A DNA stretch of 64,000 nt from Pseudevernia furfuracea (taxonomy: Eukaryota > Ascomycota > Lecanoromycetes > Lecanorales > Parmeliaceae): NCBI GenBank assembly GCA_022315425.1, contig JAIUPT010000021.1, positions 1,116,001 to 1,180,000 of the forward strand, given 5' to 3'. The notes below the pieces were generated by a model that was not told the DNA's origin, made no database searches, and saw nothing but the letters and a program-made list of their open reading frames with translations. This document shows positions 43,103 to 54,558 of this stretch, one piece after another. The stretch's first letter is position 1, and each line of letters begins with the position of its first letter. Both the position numbers and the translations under genes were made by a program.

Positions 43103-43971
43103 AGAAGATTCAAATTATTGATAGGCGTATGAACAGGTGCCGATTTATGTTACGACGCCTATGAGTAGCTGTGGCCCTATTTGCTGTAGAGTGCGATTTT
43201 CAAGGAAGTAGAAGGTGGATTTGCAACGTGAGGGCATGGTCGAGGTTACCGCATGGATGCAATATGAACTGATGCGGATATGCAGAGAGATGCCCAGGTT
43301 CCAATGATCATCGTTTGAATGATACGCTTCAAGGTATGTTTATTTGCTAGCTAAGCAATACACATACCCGCCTGGAAGTAACGCTCACCTACACACCACA
43401 TCAACCGAAAGGACAGAGCAGAGCCAAGTAGAAAAGACAGAGGCTGAACCTATCGGATTCTGTACTCGATGATGCCAAACTCAAGCGACCAAAGGTCGCA
43501 ATGAGAGAGACACAAGATCATCACTACCCTCTGACATCGCAACGCGACCCGAAGGCTTTGATCAGATATCCGGAAGTACGAGGGTATAAGCTTGTTCACT
43601 CTTGCATCAAGGCAATACGAATGATCAGCTAGGTTGGAGGTTCTGTGGCTCTTTCGGGAAAAACACAGTAGAGGACTAGGGAGTGAAATTGTCAGCTGGA
43701 AAGATATGGTGAGGGGAGATTGTTAAGATGCTTACCGTTTACTATAGCCTTGATTCTATGAAGTAAAGCTGTGATATGTCAGTGACTGGGTGAGATCTGC
43801 ACTAGCGCTACTGTACACCGGGTAGCAGCAGTGAAAACGACTGGACTTTTAGCGAGCGGGCAACTGCTCAACGCGTCCCCTACTCAGCAGACTGCCATTC
43901 CTGGTAAAAAGAAATGTACTGAATCTTATAAAGCGGTTCCCCTGGTCTGCAGCTATTTTCTCGTCCGTAAA
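43103..43971. other. Intergenic region
   Basis: 869 bases without a supported gene. A TATAAAG-like box at 43927-43933 lies about 40 bases before the next ATG. Confidence 0.4.
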
Positions 43972-44730
43972 ATGTCCAGTCGCTCAGCCAAGCGTGCCCG
44001 CTCGGATACAGATACCAATGCCGTTGACCTCTCCAAGCTCCCCGAGCTTGTCGACAGCATCGACCCAAAGATAATCGCGAGTCTCCTCATTATGGCAGCG
44101 GAAACCTACCCCGATATTGCGTCCCTCATCCAACGGGAAGTTGATCGCATCGCCGCAGCTGAGGGCGCCAAAATCCTGAATTTTGACTATCTCTCGAAGT
44201 CGGCATGGAAGACACTGAACGTCACATATGATCGCTTGAAGGGCTCGCATGCATATGAGATGGCCGGAGAGGCGGCAGAGAGCATTGGGGAGTGCTTTGA
44301 GACAATTCGAACACGTTGCCCGAAGACTGCTAGCTTCAAGACTAAGGAGAGTGCACTAGAGACGTTGAGAAAGATTGGGAAGTCGATATGTTTGAGCAAT
44401 GGGGTTGTGAGCCATGAGATTAGGAAAGACTATTATGCAGGGGGGGAACTGGTGCCGGTAATGTTGGATATTGCGGAAAGCTTGACGGATGAAGAGATGG
44501 AGAGGCTGAGGCCGTGGTGCGATGATAAGCTGGTGGAGCTACGAGGAATTGCGGATGGTTATTGCATTTTCGAAGACTTGGGTCAGGTCATAGAACTTTG
44601 GGGTGGAGACGAAGAGGGTGAAGATGAGGATGAGGGCAGCAGTGATGTCAACGAAGAAGACGACGAAGGGGAGAGCGAGGATAGAGAGGAAATTAAGGAT
44701 GAGAGTTTCGTTGCGGGAATGCTGGCTTAG
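43972..44730 (+). CDS. Nuclear-type protein with acidic C-terminus, 252 aa
   Basis: The start is the ATG giving MSSRSAKRARSDTDTNAVDL, a basic N-terminus that looks like a nuclear-localisation signal; the frame extends upstream without another good ATG. The middle is helical: ELVDSIDPKIIASLLIMAAE, an AEGAKILNFDYLSKSAWKTL block, then SFKTKESALETLRKIGKSIC and DGYCIFEDLGQVIEL. The last 45 residues are almost all Glu/Asp. This arrangement is a recurrent fungal protein family that I can recognise by pattern but not name. The PKII-LL-AAE-PDIASLI opening is faintly reminiscent of Cut8/Sts1 proteasome-tethering proteins, which is weak evidence. Probably nuclear; function unknown. Confidence 0.7.
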   Translation: MSSRSAKRARSDTDTNAVDLSKLPELVDSIDPKIIASLLIMAAETYPDIASLIQREVDRIAAAEGAKILNFDYLSKSAWKTLNVTYDRLKGSHAYEMAGEAAESIGECFETIRTRCPKTASFKTKESALETLRKIGKSICLSNGVVSHEIRKDYYAGGELVPVMLDIAESLTDEEMERLRPWCDDKLVELRGIADGYCIFEDLGQVIELWGGDEEGEDEDEGSSDVNEEDDEGESEDREEIKDESFVAGMLA

Positions 44731-45602
44731 AAGCATGTTGAGATATTCTGAAACGTGTGATATATGCCATTACGGTTGAGACATCGATCGAGACCCACAG
44801 CACGGATCGAAAGAACATGCCGAACCAAAGGGCTACTTTCCGCGGAGCATGGATGGGGAAGGACTACAATCTGGAAGCGGCAGCTGGCAGTCAAATGACG
44901 AATTGGTGGCAGTTACGGCACCTCTGGATGCTTGGATCGGTTCAAGCTGTGACCTTCAAACGCTAAGCTGAGAATGAGGCTGTGCATGAGCGTGAAACAC
45001 GATAATGCTGCTGAAGATCGCGAGAAATCCGCCGCAGGACGTAGAAATACAGAACAGGCAGGTCAAAGCAAAGTTACCGTCCTACCGCCATGGCCCCAGA
45101 TAGGCTCTCCATGGGATTTACTGGCTCCTTGGACGCTGGGACTGGAGACGGATGCTACTGGATGACCTACGCATTGTGTGATGGTCTGGCAGGTCAAAGT
45201 GTCTTGACGGACATCTAATGGAATTTGTTCTTATGTAAGGACTTATTTATCTGGCTTCTCAGGGTAATTAGAGCAAGCATTAGGTTCAGGCCGCGAGACC
45301 GGTTTTGTTGCCTAACCATTTACCCACCAGGACACCCTACGCTTTGGCCGTAACAGGCCATAGCTTCAGGAACAGAACATGCAAGAAGGCGGATAATTAT
45401 GCATCCCATGCCAAAGAGCCGCATACGCGCTTCACTTTATGGCTGCGGCACTAGTTTTTGATTGAAAGCAATACAAGCATTGTGTGATTTTATAGGATTT
45501 ATGACTAGAGCGTTTCGCTTTTTGGTCCTCGTCTTTGCTATCTATCTTCAATCCCCTCGTTGTTTGACTGTACGACCACAAGCGTAGTGTACTCCTAACA
45601 TC
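44731..45602. other. Intergenic region
   Basis: 872 bases with no recognised gene, repeat or RNA; frames present are short and unsupported. Confidence 0.4.
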
Positions 45603-47082
45603 ATGTACTGCTTCTACGTCATTATCTGCTTGTTTATCTGTGCAGCTCTGTCTACAATCCAAGAGGAAGCTGAATCACCCAGATTAGCCCTCCAACGCAG
45701 GAACGCTGGCATATCTGCGGTCCAATCGTCTGTGTCTCAGTGGGATACTACAGTAATCATCGGGGGGCAGAACGTAACCTTGGAAATTGACACAGGCTCT
45801 TCCTTTCTGTGAGAGGTGCTTTCGAAAGCATTCATCAAAGTTCAAGATTCTCTAACACCACGCCCTAGATGGGTCCTCGATCCGACCCTCTCTGCATTGA
45901 ATTCCAGCCACCGGGGCATGTACGACTACACCAAGAGTCGTACGGTCCGCTCCATGAACGAGTCTTTCATCGCTGGGTATGGAGGAGGTGTGGTCGGAGG
46001 ACACATGATCACAGAAACCGTCACGATCGGTGGCCTCACATTCGAAAATGTCCCCATGGGTATTGCAAATGCAACATCTCCGTATTTCGTCGAACAGCCC
46101 TTTATCGGACTTTTGGGTCTGGGCCCTCAGCCTACCTACGGTATGATGCCTCTCATGGTCCTGTCATCCTGATGTAGTACCTACGATCAGAGACTGAGCA
46201 TACGCCTCCGAGCTACAGCTCAAGCCTTACCAGCACCTTTTTCTATCTCGGAGATACAAAGCTTCGCCTTGGACTTCAAAAATGTAGGCTCGAACCGCTC
46301 GGCCAGTATCGAGTTTGGCAGCATTGATCACAGTAAATATGCAGGGCAGCTCGCCAGAGCGCCCTTAAACAATACGGGCGGCCACTGGGCGGTTGATAAT
46401 GTAGATTTCAGCATCATGAATGTGCGGATAAACACTACAACGCATGTTATTCTTGGTGCGTATCGCTCTGTCGACGAAGACTTTTTAATCTAATCCAGTG
46501 TTTCGTCTTTCACAGACACAGGCGCAGGACACAACATAGTCCCCCCTTCATCAGTCGTTGAAGTCTATTACAGTCGAGTGCCCGGAGCCCTCCTCGATGT
46601 TGGTTTCAGTGATGGCTCTTTTCTATGGTAATCGTCGTCCGATTTTTGAGAGTTTTTGAGTCACAGCTTGGCTGTATGTGCTTCTGCAGACATGTTGCCA
46701 AGGCCAGCAGAAATTGTAGCCTGAATTTTCAACGCTGACTCCGAAATCTTAATTGATCCAGGCTCGTCCCTTGTAACGCCACGCTACCTGACCTGGATTT
46801 GCACATCGGCAACGGCACTGCCACTATCCTGGGTGAATCCATGATCGGACTCCCGGTCAATGAATCTTCGTTTTCAAATTTCTCGACACGTGGTGAGTCT
46901 TTTCGCTTTTGCCTGATTCGTCCTTTGACTCTATGGAACCCTGATGAGACGTAGCTGGGTACTGTAATCCGAGTGTCCAGAATGCTTCCGATCCGAAATG
47001 GTTAGGATTCCCATTCTTTGCGAACAATTACGTGGTAATCAATCACACGGAGTCGTCATTATTGTACGCCCCGTATGCATAG
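45603..47082 (+). CDS. Pepsin-like aspartic protease (A1 family), about 375 aa, one junction unresolved
   Basis: Exons: 45603-45808, 45869-46140, 46178-46455, 46516-46627, 46762-46892 and 46955-47082. A signal peptide (MYCFYVIICLFICAALS) and short propeptide lead into WDTTVIIGGQNVTLEIDTGSS with the first catalytic Asp. Then come LWVLDP, a flap-region segment, GLLGLGPQ, IEFGSIDHSKYAGQL, the second catalytic motif VILDTGAG, VPC and a C-terminal block ending in YAPYA. Several N-glycosylation sites support secretion. Four introns close in phase, but the one at 46141-46177 leaves the frame one base out: the donor gives phase 1 and the next exon needs phase 2. Either a boundary is wrong, a base is missing in the assembly, or the gene is newly broken. 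Both catalytic motifs are intact. It would be secreted or cell-surface bound. Confidence 0.75.
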
Positions 47083-47847
47083 GGAAGCGCAGCATTGGTC
47101 TGCGCGGAGGACGGTGCTTTGGAATACAGATCCCTAGGAGTCTCGCTGCACAAATACGCCCATGAGATGAAACTAGAATCCGTGACGACTGATAACACCC
47201 ATAGGTAGTCATTGTACGCATGGCAATGGGTATCCATCGAGGTAATGCAAAGTAGACGAATAGCCTAGCCAAGCAAGGATCACGAGCCACAGTGTCTGCA
47301 ATGTTTCTGTGTTAATCAACACCGGTCTGCGCTCACATATTGGAGCAATACTTGCGCCCCAAACACGTGAACTCCCTCAATCAACTCCAGCCTACAGTCG
47401 CGCCATAAGTTACTGCTTTGGACCGTCCGCCTTCCGGCAGTTGTGGCCAACATGTAGGACGTCATCCAATGAACTTCTATAGATATTGGTTTACTAGCTG
47501 AAGCTGTGCTCTGTGCCATGCTCCTGATAAGCGTGGGAGTAGGGGGTAGAAGGTCCTCGTAGATTTCGGGTCGAGCTTCTTACCTGCAGAGCTCCGAAGG
47601 AGAGGGGAGATGCCATGAAAAGGGTGTTGTTTGTTCTCCTCTCTCAGATCTTGATTGCAGCCATAGGTTGCCAAATGCCGAACTATCCCCTTTTCTTGTA
47701 AAATGCATGAGAGTGTCAACTATTCAGGCTCTATCTACTGTTGTACTTGAAACGCGCGTATTAGATTTCGCTTAAGGCGCTTACTTTATATCCGTAAACA
47801 GTTCATTTGTAGATCGAGATATCACACGAGATCACTACGCTTTCAAG
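47083..47847. other. Intergenic region
   Basis: 765 bases without a supported gene; weak minus-strand frames only. Confidence 0.4.
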
Positions 47848-49164
47848 ATGTCTCGTACAACCAAAGTAAAACCGGACAAGATCGCTGCTAAACTGGAAGC
47901 TTTCGACGGGAACCTGGATCCCGTGCATGACATTGTCTTGGATCTTTGGAAAGGATTCTCCACACGGATCTTCTTGCAAACCGGGAGCGGCGAGGAAGGA
48001 GACATCAACTACTACCTCCCTGTCTTCGTCAATTCGGACATCAATGACTGGGGAGACATGATCGACGTTGGGCGAGCATTGCAAATTGGGCTATTGGAGA
48101 TTGCGGACGACAATGACAAAGCGGTAGCAGTAAATCCTATCAACGAAGAACTAGAAACACTCCGCGCCAATCGCCAGGAATGTGACCTCGAGGGGGGCCA
48201 AACACACCCGTTGAAAAGGATCAATGCTAGGCTTTTGAAGCGTCTGAGGCGGTCTCTCCTTCCTGGAAAACGATACAAGCTTCGGTTCTGCCGCGCACAC
48301 TTCACGATTTGGTCTAAATTTGGGAACGGTGAATCCATAGATCAACCACCGTTGACACCTTCGGAATGGCCTGAAGATGCCAGAGCCCAGATGAATTGTG
48401 ACCCTGAGCCTCGGGTTTTCACCGTCGTTGCAGGGGTCCCAATACCTCGCTTCAGTGTTTCCTTCTCGATAAGCTCGTCAAGATGCTATCTTGACCACGC
48501 ACGCAGATTTTTCGTCACCTTGACAGTGACATCGCTAGAGGACCAGCCTGTGACAGTGGACTTGCTGTTTGACAGAAAAGAAATCGACCTCTATCCAGAT
48601 GAAAGCTTTTGCAGATGGAGTAGGAAGTTGTCGCTCGACGTCTTCGATATTTGTGATGAAGATACCGGGAAGTGGAGAACCTTACATAGCAAAGTCGGAC
48701 GATACGATCAAAGTTCGATAGAGAAAGTCGCCGTGCGGCTGCTTCAGTTCAACAAGGGTACGACGCATACTCGCAAGGTCTACTTTTCAAGAAACGAGCC
48801 ATGGAGCGACGACTTTGCAGGTCTTACACCAAAGAAGACATACAGGATGGCCATCCGAACAATGGGCTACGTTGCATGGGACTACGGCCAAGCGCATGAG
48901 CTGCGGGAAAGTCATCTAAACCAACAAGATTGGAATAAGCATGGTCCCATCATATTTGAGCCTGTGAGCGCGGTGGCACTGACAATCAAAACGATCTTCG
49001 AACGCGAGAGACCCCAGCCTTTCTTCAGCTTGCCGCCGGAGATGAGGGATCAAGTATACGAATACGTGAGGCAGTCTGAGCGCGCTGATGAGGTTCGCTT
49101 CACGGCCAAGGAGGGTCGTGAACCTCACAACAATGGCTTTGGGGGAGCATTGCGGAGTGGCTAG
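47848..49164 (+). CDS. Hypothetical protein, 438 aa, with F-box-like C-terminal motif
   Basis: A long uninterrupted frame from ATG. No enzyme motif is recognised. The N-terminal third is mixed helix/strand (RIFLQTGSGEEGDINYYLPV). Residues 120-160 are basic with RLLKRLRRSLLPGKRYKLRF. The centre (about 190-280) looks strand-rich (RRFFVTLTVTSLEDQPVTVD), like a beta-sandwich. Near the end, PFFSLPPEMRDQVYEYVR (about 393-410) resembles the LPPELRxxIYxxV motif of fungal F-box/2EXR proteins, but placed at the C-terminus instead of the usual N-terminus. There is no signal peptide or membrane segment. The protein is soluble and probably cytoplasmic; function unknown. The F-box resemblance is tentative. 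Confidence 0.65.
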   Translation: MSRTTKVKPDKIAAKLEAFDGNLDPVHDIVLDLWKGFSTRIFLQTGSGEEGDINYYLPVFVNSDINDWGDMIDVGRALQIGLLEIADDNDKAVAVNPINEELETLRANRQECDLEGGQTHPLKRINARLLKRLRRSLLPGKRYKLRFCRAHFTIWSKFGNGESIDQPPLTPSEWPEDARAQMNCDPEPRVFTVVAGVPIPRFSVSFSISSSRCYLDHARRFFVTLTVTSLEDQPVTVDLLFDRKEIDLYPDESFCRWSRKLSLDVFDICDEDTGKWRTLHSKVGRYDQSSIEKVAVRLLQFNKGTTHTRKVYFSRNEPWSDDFAGLTPKKTYRMAIRTMGYVAWDYGQAHELRESHLNQQDWNKHGPIIFEPVSAVALTIKTIFERERPQPFFSLPPEMRDQVYEYVRQSERADEVRFTAKEGREPHNNGFGGALRSG

Positions 49165-50993
49165 GAAGGAAAAGATGCTTTCCTAGGCACCTGGTTTCAG
49201 TACCGACCATGCAGGCAGTAGGAATCCTGAGCGTTGAACAGTAAAAATTTTGCTTGATCATGGAACACCGTTACTCCAAAATATCTACGGAGTTCCAGGG
49301 GAGCTTAGAGAGAATTCGTGATGGTGCTGACAACACTGGAGTAGCATACAGGTCTTCAAGGAGGCTTCCTCACCGTAATGCTGAGAGAGCCAATTAATTA
49401 CATGAATCAGAGAATGAAGTATGGATTTGCTATTTTCATGAGGCGTCATCACGACGTTGATACCATCTTTCCGTTTCATGAACCAGTTTCTCCCGTCATG
49501 GCTTGTGTATCGATTTAATCTTAGGAGACGATCAATTTCCCTTTGCGTTCATTTGTAGGCTCTTATCCCATACGATGAAAGAATTCGATCATGGGGAGTC
49601 ACGAGATTCAACCCAGAAGCGAGAGGGACAATTCGTCGCCTCGCCTGTCCCTATATGATTCAGTTGAATGGAGACATGAAAGTTGGCAGAGTTGAGGACC
49701 GTTCTCGGAGCTCAGCGACTTAGACGGCGAAGTTGCCTCAAATCGAAGCATGCAAATGAATATCCAGTCCTTTTACCTCGTAAGAAGATGGGCTCTGCTC
49801 TGGCTTAGCCAACAAGCCTGCGATACCGCCTCGAGGTCCAGATAATGGACGTATAGGCAGGCACCATAGTGTCGGCAGGACAATATGGCGCTAGCCTTTC
49901 AGAGTAGAGTCAGTAGACAGCCGCACCTCCCACCGAGGTACTGCCGGCACTAGGCGCGTGCCAAGCTTTTTGAAAAAAGCCACAGCTAAAGACGAGCGCG
50001 CTATATTCTAACGGCTTTAATGTTATGAGGTACTTTTGTGCCGACGGAAAGATCAAGGTTCTCTCCTACTCGCAAAGTCGCAATATAGTCCAGGGAGAAG
50101 GTATCAGGAACCTAGACTTTGTGAGTACAGTATGGGATGGACAGTGAATTTATCCGTTCGTGCTAGGTACTCTACTCTATACTCTATAAAGTAGTATACG
50201 GAGGTAGTGCAGGCCAAGCTTTCAGCCCCGGCAAAGGCGCGACCAGGTTCCTGAAGCGCCGTTTTAGATAAGGCAAGACAGCATAAAGTTGGTAAGTAAA
50301 GTAGTAGTAAATGCAAGAAATACCGCTCCGCATGGCGTGTGTGGAATGGAATCCGAATGAAATTTGGGCAACAACTTCTCCATCAAATAATGATAAGACA
50401 CCATCAGAACCTGATCAGTGTCAGGGGGACAATTCACACAATACTCACAGTAATAATCTAATCGCGTAGAAGGGTAGAAGTGAATTTAATTTGAACAGTG
50501 GAGCTGGCAGAACCTTACATGTTACGTAGTGTCCGTAACTGAAAAACAGGGATTATATCGTCACTAAACGGTCCGTCTGTCAACACCATCTCCAAAAGCA
50601 GGATAACACCTCAACAGAAGCTCTACTCCCCTTTTCTTCCACCACCTACCGCTCCACACCCTTTCTCCTTCTTCTTTCTTCAACCTTAACTCCACACCTT
50701 CAAATCCTACACCGAACTTCCACAAATCTTGCTCTCACAATATCCCTCGTACCACAGCCTCATCTTGCGCCATAGCCTCCACATCTTCACACTCGGCACT
50801 GACTGTGGTGTACTGACAGACTGTCGATCAATTACACGAACGCACAACGTATGTCCAACTCTCATCATGCCCCTACTCATGGACAATACCTCAACGCATT
50901 CTCCATCATCACAGAGCCCAACAGCTAACTGAAAATCCCACGCCTTGCAGACAAACCCACATAAAAAATCCCACTCACTCAAAGACAGGAACC
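49165..50993. other. Intergenic region, 1.8 kb
   Basis: No gene was recognised. The right end (50615-50990) is strongly pyrimidine-rich and acts as the leader/promoter of the perilipin gene. Nothing else stands out. Confidence 0.45.
50620..50700 (+). promoter_or_regulatory. Pyrimidine-rich leader/promoter tract of the perilipin gene
   Basis: A dense CT tract (CCTTTCTCCTTCTTCTTTC and neighbours) about 300-375 bases before the ATG. Such tracts commonly precede the start sites of strongly expressed genes in filamentous fungi; the assignment is by composition and position only. Confidence 0.4.
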
Positions 50994-51962
50994 ATGTCTT
51001 CTCAAACCATGACCAACGGCGACAATGCGTCCCAGACTATTGATGTAAGAGCTTTTCATAATATTCGTGAATGCATCACTGCCACCGCCCTATTGTTTCA
51101 TCCTTGATTCCTATCCACACCCGGCAGTCGCCTTCAGCGAAGCTACACACCCCTCCTCTTTCATACTCCCTTGCTAACGTACAATTCTTTTCAGCATCTC
51201 ACCTCCTACCCTGTCGTTTCCGACGCCATCTCTACCTTCAAGTCAAATCCCTATGGCAAGAAATCTCTCGATCTCTCCAACACCGGCTACGAGAAGCTCG
51301 TTGCACCTTTCGTCCCCTACGCCAAGCGTCCCTACGGCTATGTCGCTCCATACGTTGCCAAAGCCGACTCTCTCGGCTCCGACGCTCTCTCCAGAGTCGA
51401 CCACACCTTCCCCATCGTGAAGGAGGACACCGAGAAGATCAAGGGCACCGTGTTAGACTACGCATACTTCCCATTCCGCTTGGTCGGTGACAGCAAGAAC
51501 TACGTCTTGGATACCTACTCTAGCGAGTACAAGAAGTGCGGTGGTGATGGCTATGTTGCTGGTTCCAAGGCCATGATTACTACCGGCTTGGTGGTTACGA
51601 GCGATACGCTGGCTTGGTTGAGCACCTTCTTGGGGCAGAAGAAGGAGGAGGGAACTGACTACGCGGCCAAAAAGTACGGCGCTGCTTCCAACTACGCCCA
51701 CGACAAGTCCGGCCAGGCGATGAAGTACGCAGAAGAGAAGTCTGAGCAGGCCAAGAACTTCGCATACCAGAAGAAGGAACAGGGGCAGGATGTGGCTGCG
51801 AATGCAAAGGACATGGCGTTCCAGAAGAAGGACGAAGGGAAAGATATGGCCGCGAATGCAAAGGATACCGCGCAGGCTAAAGGAAACGAGGCCAAGGATA
51901 CTGCACAGTCAAAGGGGAAAGAGGCTAAGGAGACCGCGAAGGAGAAGTCCGGCAACAAGTAG
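50994..51962 (+). CDS. CAP20: CAP20/Mpl1-type perilipin (lipid-droplet protein), 272 aa
   Basis: Two exons, 50994-51044 and 51195-51962, joined in phase 0 across a 150-nt intron (GTAAGA to TTTCAG). After MSSQTMTNGDNASQTID comes the family signature HLTSYPVVSDAISTFKSNPY, then LDLSNTGYEKLVAPF, PYVAKADSLGSDALSRVD, TFPIVKEDTEKIKGT and DYAYFPFRLVGDSKNYVL. The last 90 residues are Lys/Ala/Glu/Gln repeats (KDMAFQKKDEGKDMAANAKD) predicted to form an amphipathic, LEA-like helix. The best-studied relatives (Colletotrichum CAP20, Magnaporthe Mpl1, Metarhizium Mpl1) coat lipid droplets and support turgor generation in infection structures, though the protein also occurs in saprobes. It is expected on lipid droplets and abundant under lipid storage. 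Confidence 0.88.
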
Positions 51963-52847
51963 GATGCTCATCTTACTTCGCCTTCTTTACTTCCGGGAGG
52001 GATGGATCATGGACGGCTGGCAAGGATGGACGAATGATACCACATAGACTGCTAGCACAAATGTGCGATGAATCTTCTTAGCTTTTCCTACTACTACCTT
52101 CTTCTTCTTAGGCGCTGGCTTTTATGGACTTGCGAGGGGTAAATAGACCATTGATACGATCGATTGATACGACATGCTAGCACAAGATATATAGCTTTCA
52201 GTGACTCCAGAGCAGAGTTCCAATATCACCTGTGCCTAGCTATGCTACTTTTCTATCTATTTTCGGCTGCTCAGTACAGCTGAGGTACGATATCAGATTA
52301 GTCCAAACCACCACTTTAGTCCAACATCGCAGCTGATGTCGGAAAAGAGCTGGTACATGCATACAGAGGGGGGTTGGAGTGATGTTATCTATCTATTTTG
52401 ACAGTAAGGGTTATGAGAATGACCATCCGAAATCTCACTGGCCAGAACCCCTTCTGTGTCATCTTCAAAATGTCAGATTGATACGGGCCTCATGTTCGAG
52501 GTTCGGTATGTCCGAAGAGGGCAGGCAAATGGCCTATCCGGAGCCATGATCGACTGGAGAGCTTTCCTAGAGTGAGGCTTTCTTATCGTATGATAAAGCA
52601 GCAACCGCTATCCAGTGAAGCTGCAGTCTTTTCTCGAGTGTTGAATTCATAGGTATGAAGGAGTCAAGCAGGCAATCCATTTTACGGATCACCCTGACTC
52701 TTACGAGCTTTTCGGAGGAAACATTCTCGCAGAGAAAGAAGCTGCTTTTCCTCAAATATCCACCAACATCATCGCAGATGTTTGCACTTGAGCGACCGCC
52801 CATTTTCAACACACATAGAAACTGCTTCTTTCAATAGCCTTATCGAA
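51963..52847. other. Intergenic region
   Basis: 885 bases between perilipin and the mini zinc-cluster gene. No repeat or gene was recognised. Confidence 0.4.
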
Positions 52848-53231
52848 ATGTCTCAATCAAACACTTTCTCTTCAAGTCAGAGCATCTCGAACCATGATAA
52901 CCCACAACTTGCATCGAGAAACAACCGCAGTGATCGGAAATCTCCCACCGCTAAACTGCTAGACCAACACACAGATACGGCACAAAGTGGTCCAGACACT
53001 TCTCAATCGACATCAATTGAACAGCCAGCAGCGTCAAGCACGTCCACACCCAGCCCTCGTTCCGACAACAACAAATTCAATGATGCCTGCGGGGCATCGA
53101 CATATGCAGGAATAAAAGAGAGGGGTTATCCTTGCGAGCCGTGTGAGTGTAGGGAGCTCATCTGCGACGGAGTGCGTCCAATGTGCAACAATTGCGGGGT
53201 GAACGGCCGCAGGTGTTCCTATGAAAATTAG
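52848..53231 (+). CDS. Small protein with a zinc-cluster (Zn2Cys6-pattern) C-terminus, 127 aa
   Basis: From ATG to TAG, the first 90 residues are disordered and rich in Ser, Thr, Gln and Asn. The C-terminus contains Cys at 96, 99, 106, 113, 116 and 123, exactly the CX2CX6CX6CX2CX6C pattern of fungal Zn(II)2Cys6 domains, plus one extra Cys at 101. The usual basic RKxK patch between Cys2 and Cys3 is missing (ECRELI instead), and the protein ends four residues after the last Cys with no linker, coiled coil or regulatory domain. It could be a truncated transcription factor, a remnant whose downstream exons are lost, or a small zinc protein not binding DNA. The downstream 1.3 kb offers no obvious continuing exon. 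Confidence 0.55.
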   Translation: MSQSNTFSSSQSISNHDNPQLASRNNRSDRKSPTAKLLDQHTDTAQSGPDTSQSTSIEQPAASSTSTPSPRSDNNKFNDACGASTYAGIKERGYPCEPCECRELICDGVRPMCNNCGVNGRRCSYEN

Positions 53232-54558
53232 AGTGCGATCTGGTGAGGCTTTTTTCGGCCGTCCATGGCGCCTTGATACTTGGGGGAGCGGAGCCGTCCA
53301 CCAAGTTGGGGAGGCTCTGAGGTGCGGTCTTCCACCGAGGGAGACCGAGGCGGTGAGGCAATGTCATGTTGATGTTGTCAGTGCACGAAATATCACTAGT
53401 GTTGTAGATATTGCACACCCAGACGTTTGTTATTCCGTCGTCTTGTTACCCAAATCGTACTTTGGCGAGCGATATATTTGGCAATGAAGAGCGCTCAAAG
53501 TGTTCCTAAATCCGTACCCTAAGGAAGTATGCCACTCATAGTAGGCTTGGACGTAGTCTGACGAGTTTAGAGAAAGTAAAGTAGGGATTTTTTGTCGTTA
53601 AATCGCGCAACTGAAGCGAAAATAACATACACTCAGCTGCTCCACACCGAGAATATACTTAAGGTATGCGCAAGAAAGGTGTGGAGGGAATCGACGATCC
53701 TTGGCGTCACCAAATATAGTACCAATAGGCTATTAGCAACGAGCCGACTTTGCCGATGGAACATGTATCAGATCAGTCATCGATGGATTCCGAGGTCACG
53801 AGTTGGTTACTGTTGGCCTGGTAGAGCGCTACAGGCAGGCCTTCTGATGGTGGCCCAGTGGTCGATGAGGTGAGGCGTTTTTATTCTCAGATGGCGAAGT
53901 GATGCCTTGCTACTTTGCTCCACACACGGGCGTCCGCTACGGCTACGAGCCTCAGTCCGTACATACTTCGGGAAACGACAAAGTGGTGAGATAACGAAAG
54001 CTCCTTTTTTCCTTTTTTTCTTTTTTTTAATAGTCTCACAGATCTCATCCAGATTCTTTGCCACCAAAATTATCATATGTCTCATCACAACTTTCACAAG
54101 TGCTCACCGCAAATATGGATATCTGAATTGACGAATTGGAGACAGTCGTTTGTATCTACAAGCATTGACTAGCATCGCCGTCTGCTGATCCTCTTTACCA
54201 CACGATTCGGGGCTGTGTAGGTAGGTACGTATCAGATCTTCTCTCATCCTTGGGAGAGCCTTGCTGTTCTTGGCGTTAGGGCTACGCTTACCCCGCCCTT
54301 GCGTGAGCTTGCCGAAGCTATCTTGCATAAGGTACTTAAACACCCATCAAGCACGTCAGGACTGTAATGTACTCTCACTACGCCACGTACTCGTATCATC
54401 ACTGACTGACCTTATTATCTCGCCATCCATAAAGCTCCAACTTCCTCCCACCCTTCGTAGTATATCATATCATTCACACCTCACACACCACGTCTTCTTC
54501 ACGCAGCCTCTTCGCCTCATCCTCCACAGCTTCAGAAAGAGATACACACTATCCAACG
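53232..54558. other. Intergenic region
   Basis: 1.3 kb without a supported gene. A poly-pyrimidine/T run lies at 54003-54029, and a CT-rich leader precedes the stomatin gene (54425-54540). Confidence 0.4.
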
